5,819 bases of DNA from Sphingomonadaceae bacterium (GTDB lineage Bacteria > Pseudomonadota > Alphaproteobacteria > Sphingomonadales > Sphingomonadaceae), in contig RFSU01000145.1 of the NCBI GenBank assembly GCA_009923795.1, positions 1-5,819 of the forward strand. Reading direction: 5' to 3'. Shown piece by piece: positions 1-5,658 of the stretch. Within the stretch, counting starts at the first letter, position 1; every line of letters begins with the position of its first letter. The translations under genes and the position numbers were made by a program. The notes below the pieces were generated by a model that was not told the origin of the DNA, made no database searches, and saw only the letters and a program-made list of their open reading frames with translations.

Positions 1-84
1 GGGGTGGCCATCGCCAAAGCCAGGAGGGAAGTCGAAACAAACCGCACGGGACACACTCCAAAAGTAGAATTCAAGTTCGTTTAA
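1..84 (+). CDS. 3' end of an unrecognised protein-coding gene (partial)
   Basis: Frame 1 is open from the first base of the window to a TAA at 82-84 and encodes 27 residues, including the stretches AIAKARREVETNRTGH and KVEFKFV. The charged, alternating composition and mostly G/C third positions in the first half are compatible with a real C-terminus. The open stretch is short, however, and could be chance. The AT-rich sequence directly after the stop, with a promoter-like element for the next gene, fits a gene boundary here. I do not recognise the family, and the start and any domains lie outside the window. Confidence 0.4.
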   Translation, partial: GVAIAKARREVETNRTGHTPKVEFKFV

Positions 85-105
85 GATTTATGTGATAATA
101 TATCA
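70..105 (+). promoter_or_regulatory. Candidate promoter with 13-bp dyad upstream of the amidohydrolase gene
   Basis: This is the most AT-rich part of the window. GATAAT at 94-99 is preceded by TG at 91-92, giving an extended -10 (TGT-GATAAT). A weak -35-like TTCAAG lies at 70-75 with an 18-nt spacer. The -10 overlaps a perfect dyad, TGATA-ATA-TATCA (93-105), which could bind a repressor. These matches are seen directly. Promoter and operator function is inferred, and alphaproteobacterial promoters often deviate from the E. coli consensus. Confidence 0.35.
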
Positions 106-198
106 AGGCATGCTTTGACCTACCGGTGCGTAACGTTATTCCCCTTTTTATGCCCGCCTGAGGGTGACAAGGGGCACAGACACGGGCAACAGACGAAC

Positions 199-921
199 AT
201 GACCGACCACGCTTGGGCCGATATCGCTGGCCCGTCAGACAGCCCATTTCTTCTGATCGCCGATCATGCCTCCAATCGCGTGCCGACGGACATTGATCTC
301 GGCATTGATCCGGCGCTGCTCAACGACCATATTGCACTCGATATTGGGGTCGCCCCACTTGGCCGGGCCTTGTGCGCAGCACTCACCTGCCCCGGCATTC
401 TGGGCAATATCTCGCGTCTTGTGGTTGACCTGAACCGGGAGGAAGACGCCCCGCATATCATCCCGACCTTCAGCGACGGACAGGATATCCCCGGAAACGA
501 CCTCAGCGATGCGGCGCGGGCCGCGCGTATCGCGCGCTATTGGACGCCCTATCACGACCGCGTCACAACGCAGATTGCGCGGCAGAAGCCCCGCCTGCTG
601 ATCTCCCTCCACAGCTTCACGCCGCAGCTTGCGACAAAGCCAGAGGAAGCCCGCCCCTGGCAGATTGGTATCCTCTACAATGCGGATGAGCGCGCCGCGC
701 GACAGGCGATCCCGGCGCTGGAAGCCCAAGGCATCTTGGTCGGGGATCAGCAGCCCTATTCAGGCAAGCTCCTCAACGCGACGATGAATCGCCATGGCGA
801 AGCCAATGGCATCGCCTATCTCGGCATCGAAATGCGGCAGGATTTGATCGATGAGGATGCGGGCGTCTTAAAATGGGCCGCGATTCTATCCCCTTTGATT
901 GCGGGTCTGAAGCTGGACTGA
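199..921 (+). CDS. N-formylglutamate amidohydrolase family protein
   Basis: The 240-aa product resembles the predicted N-formylglutamate amidohydrolases (HutG-type fold, PF05013; the COG3931-like branch). The family hydrolyses N-formyl-amino acids, in the known case N-formylglutamate to glutamate plus formate in histidine breakdown. Visible landmarks are the metal-site-like ADHASNRVP at residues 21-29, an Asp at 48, SRLVVDLNR at 72-80, SLHSF at 136-140, YSGK at 187-190 and EMRQD at 211-215. There is no signal peptide, so it is probably cytoplasmic. The frame is also open from a TTG at 115, but the extra 28 residues (Cys/Pro-rich) do not look like the family, so the ATG at 199 is chosen; its Shine-Dalgarno is poor. 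No hut genes flank it, so the true substrate is uncertain. It stands alone, downstream of its own candidate promoter and convergent with the ligase gene. Confidence 0.85.
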   Translation: MTDHAWADIAGPSDSPFLLIADHASNRVPTDIDLGIDPALLNDHIALDIGVAPLGRALCAALTCPGILGNISRLVVDLNREEDAPHIIPTFSDGQDIPGNDLSDAARAARIARYWTPYHDRVTTQIARQKPRLLISLHSFTPQLATKPEEARPWQIGILYNADERAARQAIPALEAQGILVGDQQPYSGKLLNATMNRHGEANGIAYLGIEMRQDLIDEDAGVLKWAAILSPLIAGLKLD

Positions 922-946
922 TCAATATCGCCGCCCCTCTGATCGT

Positions 947-1019
947 TCGCGCAGAGACGCAAAGAACGCAGAGGCCAAGGCGCGCAAATGGTCTTTGCGA
1001 CCTTTGCGCCTCTGCGCGA
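947..1019. repeat. Imperfect palindromic intergenic repeat, copy 1
   Basis: The left arm TCGCGCAGAGACGCAAAG (947-964) is the reverse complement of 1002-1019 at 17 of 18 positions. Pairing continues inward (965-976 with 990-1001) at 8 of 12 positions around a loop at 977-989. The arms consist of a degenerate octamer (CGCAGAGA, CGCAAAGA). The left arm is identical to that of a second copy at 3418. It fills the gap between the convergent amidohydrolase and ligase genes. It might act as a bidirectional transcript-end hairpin, but it lacks a T-run. Translating it gives spurious peptides such as RAETQRTQR, which should not be called as genes. Confidence 0.85.
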
Positions 1020-1072
1020 CCCCCTATGCTGACAGCGGCCGCGACCTCATCTCGGCCAAGGTTGATAAGACT

Positions 1073-2617
1073 CTAAGCGGGCAGCTGATCACGTAATTCG
1101 CGTTTGAGCACTTTGCCAATGGGGCTGCGCGGCAGTTCATCGACGACGACTAGGCGATTGAGCCGCTGCGTCTTGCCGACTTGCGCATTGGCTGTCGCCA
1201 AGACCTGATCGGGATCGACGCCGGGTTTCAGCACGACAAAGCCAACGGGTGTTTCGCCCCAATCTTCCGACGGCGCGCCAATGACTGCGCATTCAACAAC
1301 GCCGTCATCCTTGGCCAGCACCGCTTCCAAATCGCTGGGATAAATGTTGAACCCGCCAGAGATGATCATATCCTTGGCGCGATCCATAAGGGTCAGGAAC
1401 CCCTCCTCATCAATCCGGCCAATGTCGCCATGACGGTAATAGAGATTGCCGTCCTTATCCCACCATTTCATCGCCTCGGTGGCATCGGGGCGGTTGTTAT
1501 AGCCCGTCATCATCGCAGGCGAGCGGCCACAGACTTCTCCGACCGATCCGGCGGGGAGTTCATTGCCCTCTTCATCAATGATTTTGGCCACATGGCCGGG
1601 GGCTGGCTGGCCAACGGTGTGCAGCTTGTCCGGATATTTATGCGCTTCGAGCAAGAAGGCGCAGCCGCCCTCTGTCATGCCGTAAATCTCAACCAATCCG
1701 CCCGGCCAACGCTTTAAGATATCGGCCTTAAGTTCGGCGGCAAAGGGCGCGCTGGTGCAATATTTCATGACAAAGCTGGTCAGGTCGAAACTGTCAAAAT
1801 CCGGGTGCGCCATAATCCGGCGATATTGAACGGGCACCAGCATGGTGTTGGTCGCCCGTTCCCGCTCCGACAATTGTAAGAAGCCGAGCGTATCAAACTT
1901 CTTCATCAGCACCACTTGTCCGCCGGAGCCGAGCGTGGGCAGGAAGCTGGCCATCGTGGTGTTGGAATAAAGCGGGGTGGACAGGATCGTGACCGCCTTT
2001 GGCCCATAGGCCGGAAGGCCACGCTGAATATGCTGCCAACGCATCTTGTGGCTATGCACGATGCCCTTGGGCAGGCCTGTCGTGCCGCTGGAATAGATGA
2101 TGTTAAACCCTGTTTCGGGCGTGATGTCGACGGGCTGAGGCGCTGTGCCTTGGGCGGCCATCCATTGGCTTAAGGGCGTGCCCCAAGCCCCGTCGTCCAT
2201 CGAAATAGACTGAACATCCCCATAGTTTTGTCCCTGAAGCGACTCGGCGGCCTTTTCATCGAGGAAGAGATGCCGCGCCCCTGTATCGACGATCATCGCC
2301 GCCATTTGCTCGCCCGTCGCCGTGCTGGTGATGAGGCCCGCAATCGCGCCCGCCCGCAAGGTACCGATCAGGACGGCGACCTGATTGGCGGAATTTAATC
2401 CGGCAATGGCGGTTGCACCACCCAGCCCAAGGCCATCCTGCTGCAAACGCGCGGCAATACGATCCGCAAGATCATCCAGCGTGCGCCAGCTCATCCGCCC
2501 ATCTGGATCGGCAACGGCGGGATCATCCGGGCGTTCCTGCGCAAAGGCTTTCACAAGGGCGGGCAGCGTCGCGAAGTCGCGCGCAAGCAGATCAGCTGAA
2601 CTCTCCATAATGCACAT
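1073..2617 (-). CDS. AMP-forming acyl-CoA synthetase (class I adenylate-forming enzyme)
   Basis: The 514-aa protein carries the full set of ANL-superfamily motifs: phosphate-binding YSSGTTGLPKGI (175-186), YGMTEGG (312-318), YYRHGDIG (393-400), the hinge region DRAKDMIISGGFNIYP (412-427), and PRSPIGKVLKREL (496-508) with the likely catalytic Lys502. It activates a carboxylic acid as the acyl-AMP and transfers it to CoA. Length and motifs fit medium/long-chain or aromatic acyl-CoA ligases; the substrate cannot be read from the sequence. The start is ambiguous between ATG at 2617 and ATG at 2608-2606 (three residues shorter), as neither has a good Shine-Dalgarno. No signal peptide or transmembrane segment is evident. 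It is transcribed divergently from the short-chain dehydrogenase, 96 nt away, and ends convergent with the amidohydrolase. The divergent pairing hints at co-regulation but does not show a shared pathway. Confidence 0.93.
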   Translation of the reverse strand: MCIMESSADLLARDFATLPALVKAFAQERPDDPAVADPDGRMSWRTLDDLADRIAARLQQDGLGLGGATAIAGLNSANQVAVLIGTLRAGAIAGLITSTATGEQMAAMIVDTGARHLFLDEKAAESLQGQNYGDVQSISMDDGAWGTPLSQWMAAQGTAPQPVDITPETGFNIIYSSGTTGLPKGIVHSHKMRWQHIQRGLPAYGPKAVTILSTPLYSNTTMASFLPTLGSGGQVVLMKKFDTLGFLQLSERERATNTMLVPVQYRRIMAHPDFDSFDLTSFVMKYCTSAPFAAELKADILKRWPGGLVEIYGMTEGGCAFLLEAHKYPDKLHTVGQPAPGHVAKIIDEEGNELPAGSVGEVCGRSPAMMTGYNNRPDATEAMKWWDKDGNLYYRHGDIGRIDEEGFLTLMDRAKDMIISGGFNIYPSDLEAVLAKDDGVVECAVIGAPSEDWGETPVGFVVLKPGVDPDQVLATANAQVGKTQRLNRLVVVDELPRSPIGKVLKRELRDQLPA

Positions 2618-2713
2618 TGGTTGCGGATGGGGGCATCCCGGTCAAGCCCCGGCGCGAGAGCATGGCCAAAGGAACAGGCTGACATCCGACCGCGCCTGCC
2701 CCATCGATGGGCG

Positions 2714-3397
2714 ATGAGCGGATCTGTCCTCATCTTTGGCGCGTCAGGCGGCGTGGGCGCGGCCCTTGCCGACGCTACGGAAGCGGGCGGGAAAGGGCCC
2801 GTCTTTCGCTTTTCGCGACAAGCCGGGGATTTTGACCTGACCGATGAGGCGCGCATTGCCCGCTGCGTCGCCCGGGCAACCGAGGTGGCGCCGCCCGAGC
2901 TGTGCATCGTGGCAACGGGCCTCCTCTCCCGCGCAGAATATCGCCCAGAACGCGCGATTCGGGAAATCAACGCTGACTGGATGGCGGAAAATTTTGCCAT
3001 CAACACCATTGGCCCCGCACTCATCGCCAAGCATGTCGCCGCTGCTCTGCCACGGGGACAGCGTTCCGTGCTGGCCCTGCTGTCCGCCCGTGTTGGCAGC
3101 ATTAGCGACAACCGACTGGGCGGCTGGCACAGCTATCGCGCGTCAAAGGCGGCGCTCAACATGATTGTGAAAGGGGTGGCGCTGGAACTGGCACGCACCC
3201 GGCCAGAGGCAATTTGCGTGGCGCTGCATCCCGGCACGGTCGAAACGGGGCTAAGCGCACCCTTCCGATCCGGCGGAGATGACGGCGTTCACTCCCCTGC
3301 TCATGCGGCCAATTGCTTGCTGGATGTCATTGACCGGCTAACCCCTGCCGATAGCGGCAAATGCTTTGCTTGGGATGGGCAGGAAATCCCGGCCTGA
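2714..3397 (+). CDS. Short-chain dehydrogenase/reductase, C-factor (CsgA)/sniffer-like
   Basis: The 227-aa SDR has a Rossmann dinucleotide motif GASGGVG (9-15), a DFDLTDE segment (39-45) where classical SDRs contact the adenine, ATG (67-69) replacing the usual NNAG, Asn97-Thr98 in the helix-4 region, and the catalytic pair in YRASK (Tyr141, Lys145). LSARVGSISDN (123-133), HPGTVETGLS (172-181) and the C-terminal FAWDGQEIP are characteristic of the C-factor-like branch. The reaction is NAD(P)-dependent oxidation or reduction of an unknown carbonyl substrate in the cytoplasm. The frame stays open upstream to a TTG at 2621, but the family's N-terminus begins at MSGSVLIFGASGG, so ATG 2714 is chosen; its Shine-Dalgarno is weak. 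The catalytic Ser position is unclear: Ser124 is present, but the residue aligning with the second Ser of the usual SS pair is Ala125. Confidence 0.88.
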   Translation: MSGSVLIFGASGGVGAALADATEAGGKGPVFRFSRQAGDFDLTDEARIARCVARATEVAPPELCIVATGLLSRAEYRPERAIREINADWMAENFAINTIGPALIAKHVAAALPRGQRSVLALLSARVGSISDNRLGGWHSYRASKAALNMIVKGVALELARTRPEAICVALHPGTVETGLSAPFRSGGDDGVHSPAHAANCLLDVIDRLTPADSGKCFAWDGQEIPA

Positions 3398-3417
3398 ATT
3401 CTAAGGCAATTTTTTGG

Positions 3418-3480
3418 TCGCGCAGAGACGCAAAGACCGCAGAGAAATCAGCTCTAAGCGCCCTCTGCGTCTCTGCGCGC
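3418..3480. repeat. Imperfect palindromic intergenic repeat, copy 2
   Basis: The left arm TCGCGCAGAGACGCAAAG (3418-3435) is identical to 947-964, and similarity continues to 3444 with one mismatch in 27 positions. The right arm 3463-3480 is complementary to the left at 16 of 18 positions. GCGCGCAAATGG at the right edge (3475-3486) recurs exactly at 980-991, where it lies in the loop of copy 1, so the two copies are rearranged relative to each other. It begins about 20 nt after the SDR stop and ends 56 nt before the siroheme-synthase-like start. There is no T-run after the stem, so terminator function is uncertain. Open frames crossing it give peptides such as LCVSARKWA that are not genes. Confidence 0.85.
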
Positions 3481-3536
3481 AAATGGGCACCACAGCGATG
3501 TTTGGCCTGGGCCGAAACCAATGCTAATCCAGAGCT

Positions 3537-4307
3537 ATGCATAGTCTTCCCATATTTGTGCGCCTGCGCGACCGACCTGTCATCCTGCTTGGTGATGGGG
3601 AGGCAGCGGATGCCAAGCGTCGGCTGCTGGAGAGGGCGCAGGCCCAGATTATTGGCGAAGATGGCCAAGCCGCCCTTGCCATTGTCGCCATTGAGGATGA
3701 CGCGGAGGCGGAGGCCGCCATTTCCCGGCTGAAGGCGCGCGGCATATTGGTGAATGCCGTGGATCGCGCGGCCGCATGCGACTTTACCCTGCCCGCCATT
3801 GTGGACAGAGACCCTGTCATCATCGCCATTGGCACCGGCGGCGCGTCAGCGGGTCTGGCCAAGGCATTGCGCCAGCGGCTGGAAGCCATGATCCCGGCAG
3901 GGCTGGGGGCGGTTGCGCGCACGCTTGGCGCCTCCAGAGCGGCCCTGCGGCAGCGCTGGCCCAATGGAGCAGATCGCCGCCGCGCGATTGATTCCGCCTT
4001 TGAGGAAGGCGGCCCGCTTGATCCCTTTGGCGAAGCGGATGAGACCAGCGTCACTCGATGGCTGGAGGGTGCGGGCAGCGGCGCGACAGCGCGATTCCAT
4101 CATGTGGTTGTGACCTCGAATGATCCGGACGATCTAAGCATCCGAACCGCCCGGCTTTTAGCACAGGCGGATTTGGTGCTGCATCAAGCCGCGGTTGCCC
4201 CGGCCATCCTCAACCGCGCCAGAGCCGATGCGCAACGGGCGCAATGCGAAACAGCACCTGATGTGCCGCCACCCGGCATGACCGTTTTTGTGGAGTGGCA
4301 GGGATGA
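3537..4307 (+). CDS. cysG: Siroheme-synthase-like protein: precorrin-2 dehydrogenase/ferrochelatase region plus truncated methyltransferase-like tail
   Basis: The 256-aa product opens with LPIFVRLRDRPVILLGDGEA (4-23), the NAD-binding start of CysG/Met8-type precorrin-2 dehydrogenase/sirohydrochlorin ferrochelatase. NAVD (73-76) with Asp76 matches the family's conserved VVD, and FTLPAIVDRDP (83-93) and GTGGASAGLAKALRQRLE (99-116) match its later blocks; the Ser phosphorylated in CysG appears to be Thr100. The dimerisation-like helical region spans about 121-165. The Rossmann part is compact, missing roughly 25-30 residues between the LLERA helix and the IVAIEDD strand. Residues 188-233 (VVVTSNDPDDLS, RLLAQADLVLH, PAILNRARADAQR) align with the first ~50 residues of uroporphyrinogen-III C-methyltransferase, but the SAM-loop glycines are gone and the rest of that domain is absent. 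It likely makes siroheme from precorrin-2 in the cytoplasm. The stop overlaps zntB, implying one transcript. ATG 3537 gives the family N-terminus; its Shine-Dalgarno is weak. Confidence 0.85.
   Translation: MHSLPIFVRLRDRPVILLGDGEAADAKRRLLERAQAQIIGEDGQAALAIVAIEDDAEAEAAISRLKARGILVNAVDRAAACDFTLPAIVDRDPVIIAIGTGGASAGLAKALRQRLEAMIPAGLGAVARTLGASRAALRQRWPNGADRRRAIDSAFEEGGPLDPFGEADETSVTRWLEGAGSGATARFHHVVVTSNDPDDLSIRTARLLAQADLVLHQAAVAPAILNRARADAQRAQCETAPDVPPPGMTVFVEWQG
4292..4295 (+). promoter_or_regulatory. Ribosome binding site deciding the zntB start
   Basis: GGAG lies 8 nt before the ATG at 4304, inside the end of the upstream gene. It supports 4304 over the in-frame GTG at 4295, which overlaps this motif, and is consistent with translational coupling through the ATGA overlap. 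Confidence 0.6.
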
Positions 4308-5263
4308 CCCGCGCCTTTCTCTTTTCTGGGACGACCGCGCGAGAAGTCACGCTTGAAGAGGCCAGCCGCGCGCCGCGCAATGGTGGGTTGGTCTGGATCC
4401 ATTTGGATGGCCGCGATGATGCGGCGCAACTCTGGCTCGGCCAGCAAAGCGACATCCCCGATGTCGCGCGCGCCGCCCTGACCGCGCATGAAACCCGACC
4501 ACGCGCTGCGCTGTTTGACGACGGAGTGGTCATGAATTTGCGCGGGCTGGGCACAACGCCGGATGATGATCCAGACGCCCTCGTCTCCACCCGGTTTTGG
4601 GCAGATAAAGGCCGGGTTATCTCTATCAATTTTCGCACAGCCTGCGCGTTGGAGGATCTGACGACGCTGTTTCTCAGCGGATCACTTGCCGATCCTGGCG
4701 ATCTCATCTCAAGCTTTGCACAAATCACCAGCGATCTCATGAATCCGCAAGTCGCAGCACTTGGCGATGCCATGGATGATTGCGAAGTCGCCCTTGAAAC
4801 AGGCAGCATCCTGCAAACCCGGCGACGCGTAACCGAAATCCGCAGTCAGGCCATTTCTTACCGCCGCTTCATCGCGCCACAGCGTCAGGCGCTGGAGCGG
4901 CTGTCGAGCGCCGAGCTGGATTGGTTGGATGAGCATGACCGCATCCACCTGCGCGAAGCGGCGGACAGTGCGGCCCGCATGACCGAAGAGCTGGAAGCGA
5001 TCAGAGAGCGGGCGGCCCTCATCCATGAGGAACTGACCGACAGGCGGGCAGAACTAATCGATTCGCGGTCGCTCCTGATTTCCATCGCAGCGCTCATTTT
5101 CCTGCCCGTCACCTTCGTGACAGGCCTGTTGGGGATGAATGTTGCCGGCATTCCCTTTTCTCAGGAACCTTGGGCTTTCTGGGGCGTGGTTGGCTTTTGC
5201 GTGCTGATCGCCGCCCTCGTCCTTGGTTGGTTTGTCCGGGCAAGCTGGATCCGGGGCAGATAA
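4304..5263 (+). CDS. zntB: ZntB/CorA-family divalent metal transporter
   Basis: The 319-aa protein has the CorA-superfamily layout: a large soluble N-terminal domain, a long charged helix region (about 145-255) and two C-terminal membrane segments (about 256-276 and 292-312). The signature GMN (277-279) sits in GLLGMNVAGIPF just after TM1. WIHLDG (31-36) and RPRAALFDDGVVMNLRG (65-81) are typical of the ZntB branch, proton-linked zinc transporters of the inner membrane, rather than Mg-transporting CorA. It should form a pentamer, as the family does. ATG 4304 overlaps the upstream TGA as ATGA and has GGAG 8 nt upstream, so it is preferred over GTG 4295. It is probably co-transcribed with the siroheme-synthase-like gene. 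Its TAA is one base from the convergent dehydratase stop. Metal choice (Zn versus Mg, Ni or Co) cannot be settled from sequence. Confidence 0.9.
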   Translation: MTRAFLFSGTTAREVTLEEASRAPRNGGLVWIHLDGRDDAAQLWLGQQSDIPDVARAALTAHETRPRAALFDDGVVMNLRGLGTTPDDDPDALVSTRFWADKGRVISINFRTACALEDLTTLFLSGSLADPGDLISSFAQITSDLMNPQVAALGDAMDDCEVALETGSILQTRRRVTEIRSQAISYRRFIAPQRQALERLSSAELDWLDEHDRIHLREAADSAARMTEELEAIRERAALIHEELTDRRAELIDSRSLLISIAALIFLPVTFVTGLLGMNVAGIPFSQEPWAFWGVVGFCVLIAALVLGWFVRASWIRGR

Positions 5264-5264
5264 C

Positions 5265-5555
5265 TTAGTCCAGCAGCGCGTCGATGGCGCGCGCCATGCG
5301 GATATCGCGTTCGGACAAGCCGCCCGCATCATGTGTGGTCAAAAGAATTTCTACCCGATTCCAAACATTTGACCATTCTGGGTGATGGTCCTGCACCTCG
5401 GCGAGCAAGGCGACCCGTGTCATAAAGGCAAAGGCTTCTGAAAAATCCTGAAAGAGGAACTGGCGGACAATGGCGTCGCGCCCATCCTCATAATCCCAAT
5501 CGCCCAGCGCATCGAGTGCGGCGGCGCGTTGTTCAGGAGTGAGTTGTTCGACCAT
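5265..5555 (-). CDS. phhB: Pterin-4a-carbinolamine dehydratase (4a-hydroxytetrahydrobiopterin dehydratase)
   Basis: The 96-aa protein is full length for the PCD/DCoH family. It holds the conserved catalytic block DHHPEW (56-61, His57 and His58) and LTTHDAGGLSERD (72-84, with His75), after the substrate-side FLFQDFSEAFAFM (33-45). It dehydrates 4a-hydroxytetrahydropterin to quinonoid dihydropterin, recycling the pterin cofactor, classically for phenylalanine hydroxylase, in the cytoplasm. The frame continues open upstream to 5807, but the added residues are low-complexity antisense of the ccmA-like gene. The ATG at 5555-5553 has GAGG 6 nt upstream and matches the family N-terminus. No phenylalanine hydroxylase gene is visible in the window, so the aromatic-hydroxylase partner is unproven. 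It is divergent from the ccmA-like gene, and its stop abuts that of zntB. Confidence 0.93.
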   Translation of the reverse strand: MVEQLTPEQRAAALDALGDWDYEDGRDAIVRQFLFQDFSEAFAFMTRVALLAEVQDHHPEWSNVWNRVEILLTTHDAGGLSERDIRMARAIDALLD

Positions 5556-5561
5556 ATTTTG

Positions 5562-5565
5562 CCTC
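5562..5565 (-). promoter_or_regulatory. Ribosome binding site fixing the dehydratase start
   Basis: On the minus strand, AAGAGG (GAGG at 5565-5562) lies 6 nt before ATG 5555-5553. It is one of the better Shine-Dalgarno matches in the window and supports the short 96-aa product over an 84-residue N-terminal extension. Confidence 0.65.
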
Positions 5566-5658
5566 TTATCAATTCTGTGCCTATGTCGCAGCCATGACAG
5601 GTAAAGGTCAACAGGCCCAGAGCGCAAAGGCGATCGACGCATCGCGACAGGCGACGGC

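Noticed and set aside
141..174. Inverted repeat CCCCTT...AAGGGG upstream of the amidohydrolase start
   Set aside because: Six-bp stem with a 22-nt loop and no T-run after it; too weak to call a terminator or attenuator.
115..198. N-terminal extension of the amidohydrolase from a TTG at 115
   Set aside because: The 28 extra residues are Cys/Pro-rich and unlike the family. The TTG also falls too close (16 nt) to the candidate -10 to leave a normal leader.
1037..1057. GGCCG...CGGCC hairpin after the ligase stop
   Set aside because: Only five base pairs with an 11-nt loop and no T-run on either strand.
1181..1717. Long plus-strand open frame (178 codons) inside the ligase gene
   Set aside because: It is antisense to a gene with complete adenylate-forming motifs; its translation has no recognisable domain.
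2632..2655. CATCCCGGTCAAGCCCCGG, resembling a degraded alphaproteobacterial intergenic repeat
   Set aside because: The arms pair at only four positions and no second copy is present in the window.
2551..3130. Minus-strand open frames under the SDR
   Set aside because: They are shadows of a well-supported plus-strand gene, with Arg/Ala/Ser-rich translations typical of antisense GC-rich coding DNA.
3500..3528. GCTAAT (3523-3528) as a -10 for the siroheme-synthase-like gene
   Set aside because: No acceptable -35 at proper spacing; TTTGGC matches the consensus at only two positions.
3524..4809. Minus-strand open frames antisense to the cysG-like and zntB genes
   Set aside because: Low-complexity shadow translations; the plus strand carries clear family motifs and a coupled start.
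5559..5587. TTGCCT-17 nt-TATGTC as a promoter for the ccmA-like gene
   Set aside because: The spacing is ideal but the hexamers match at only four and three positions; not distinguishable from chance.
5606..5611. TTGACC on the minus strand as a -35 for the dehydratase
   Set aside because: Good -35 match, but no convincing -10 at 16-19 nt spacing.
5612..5650. CAGAGCGCAAAGGCGA as a third copy of the palindromic repeat
   Set aside because: Only a short partial similarity and no matching inverted arm nearby.
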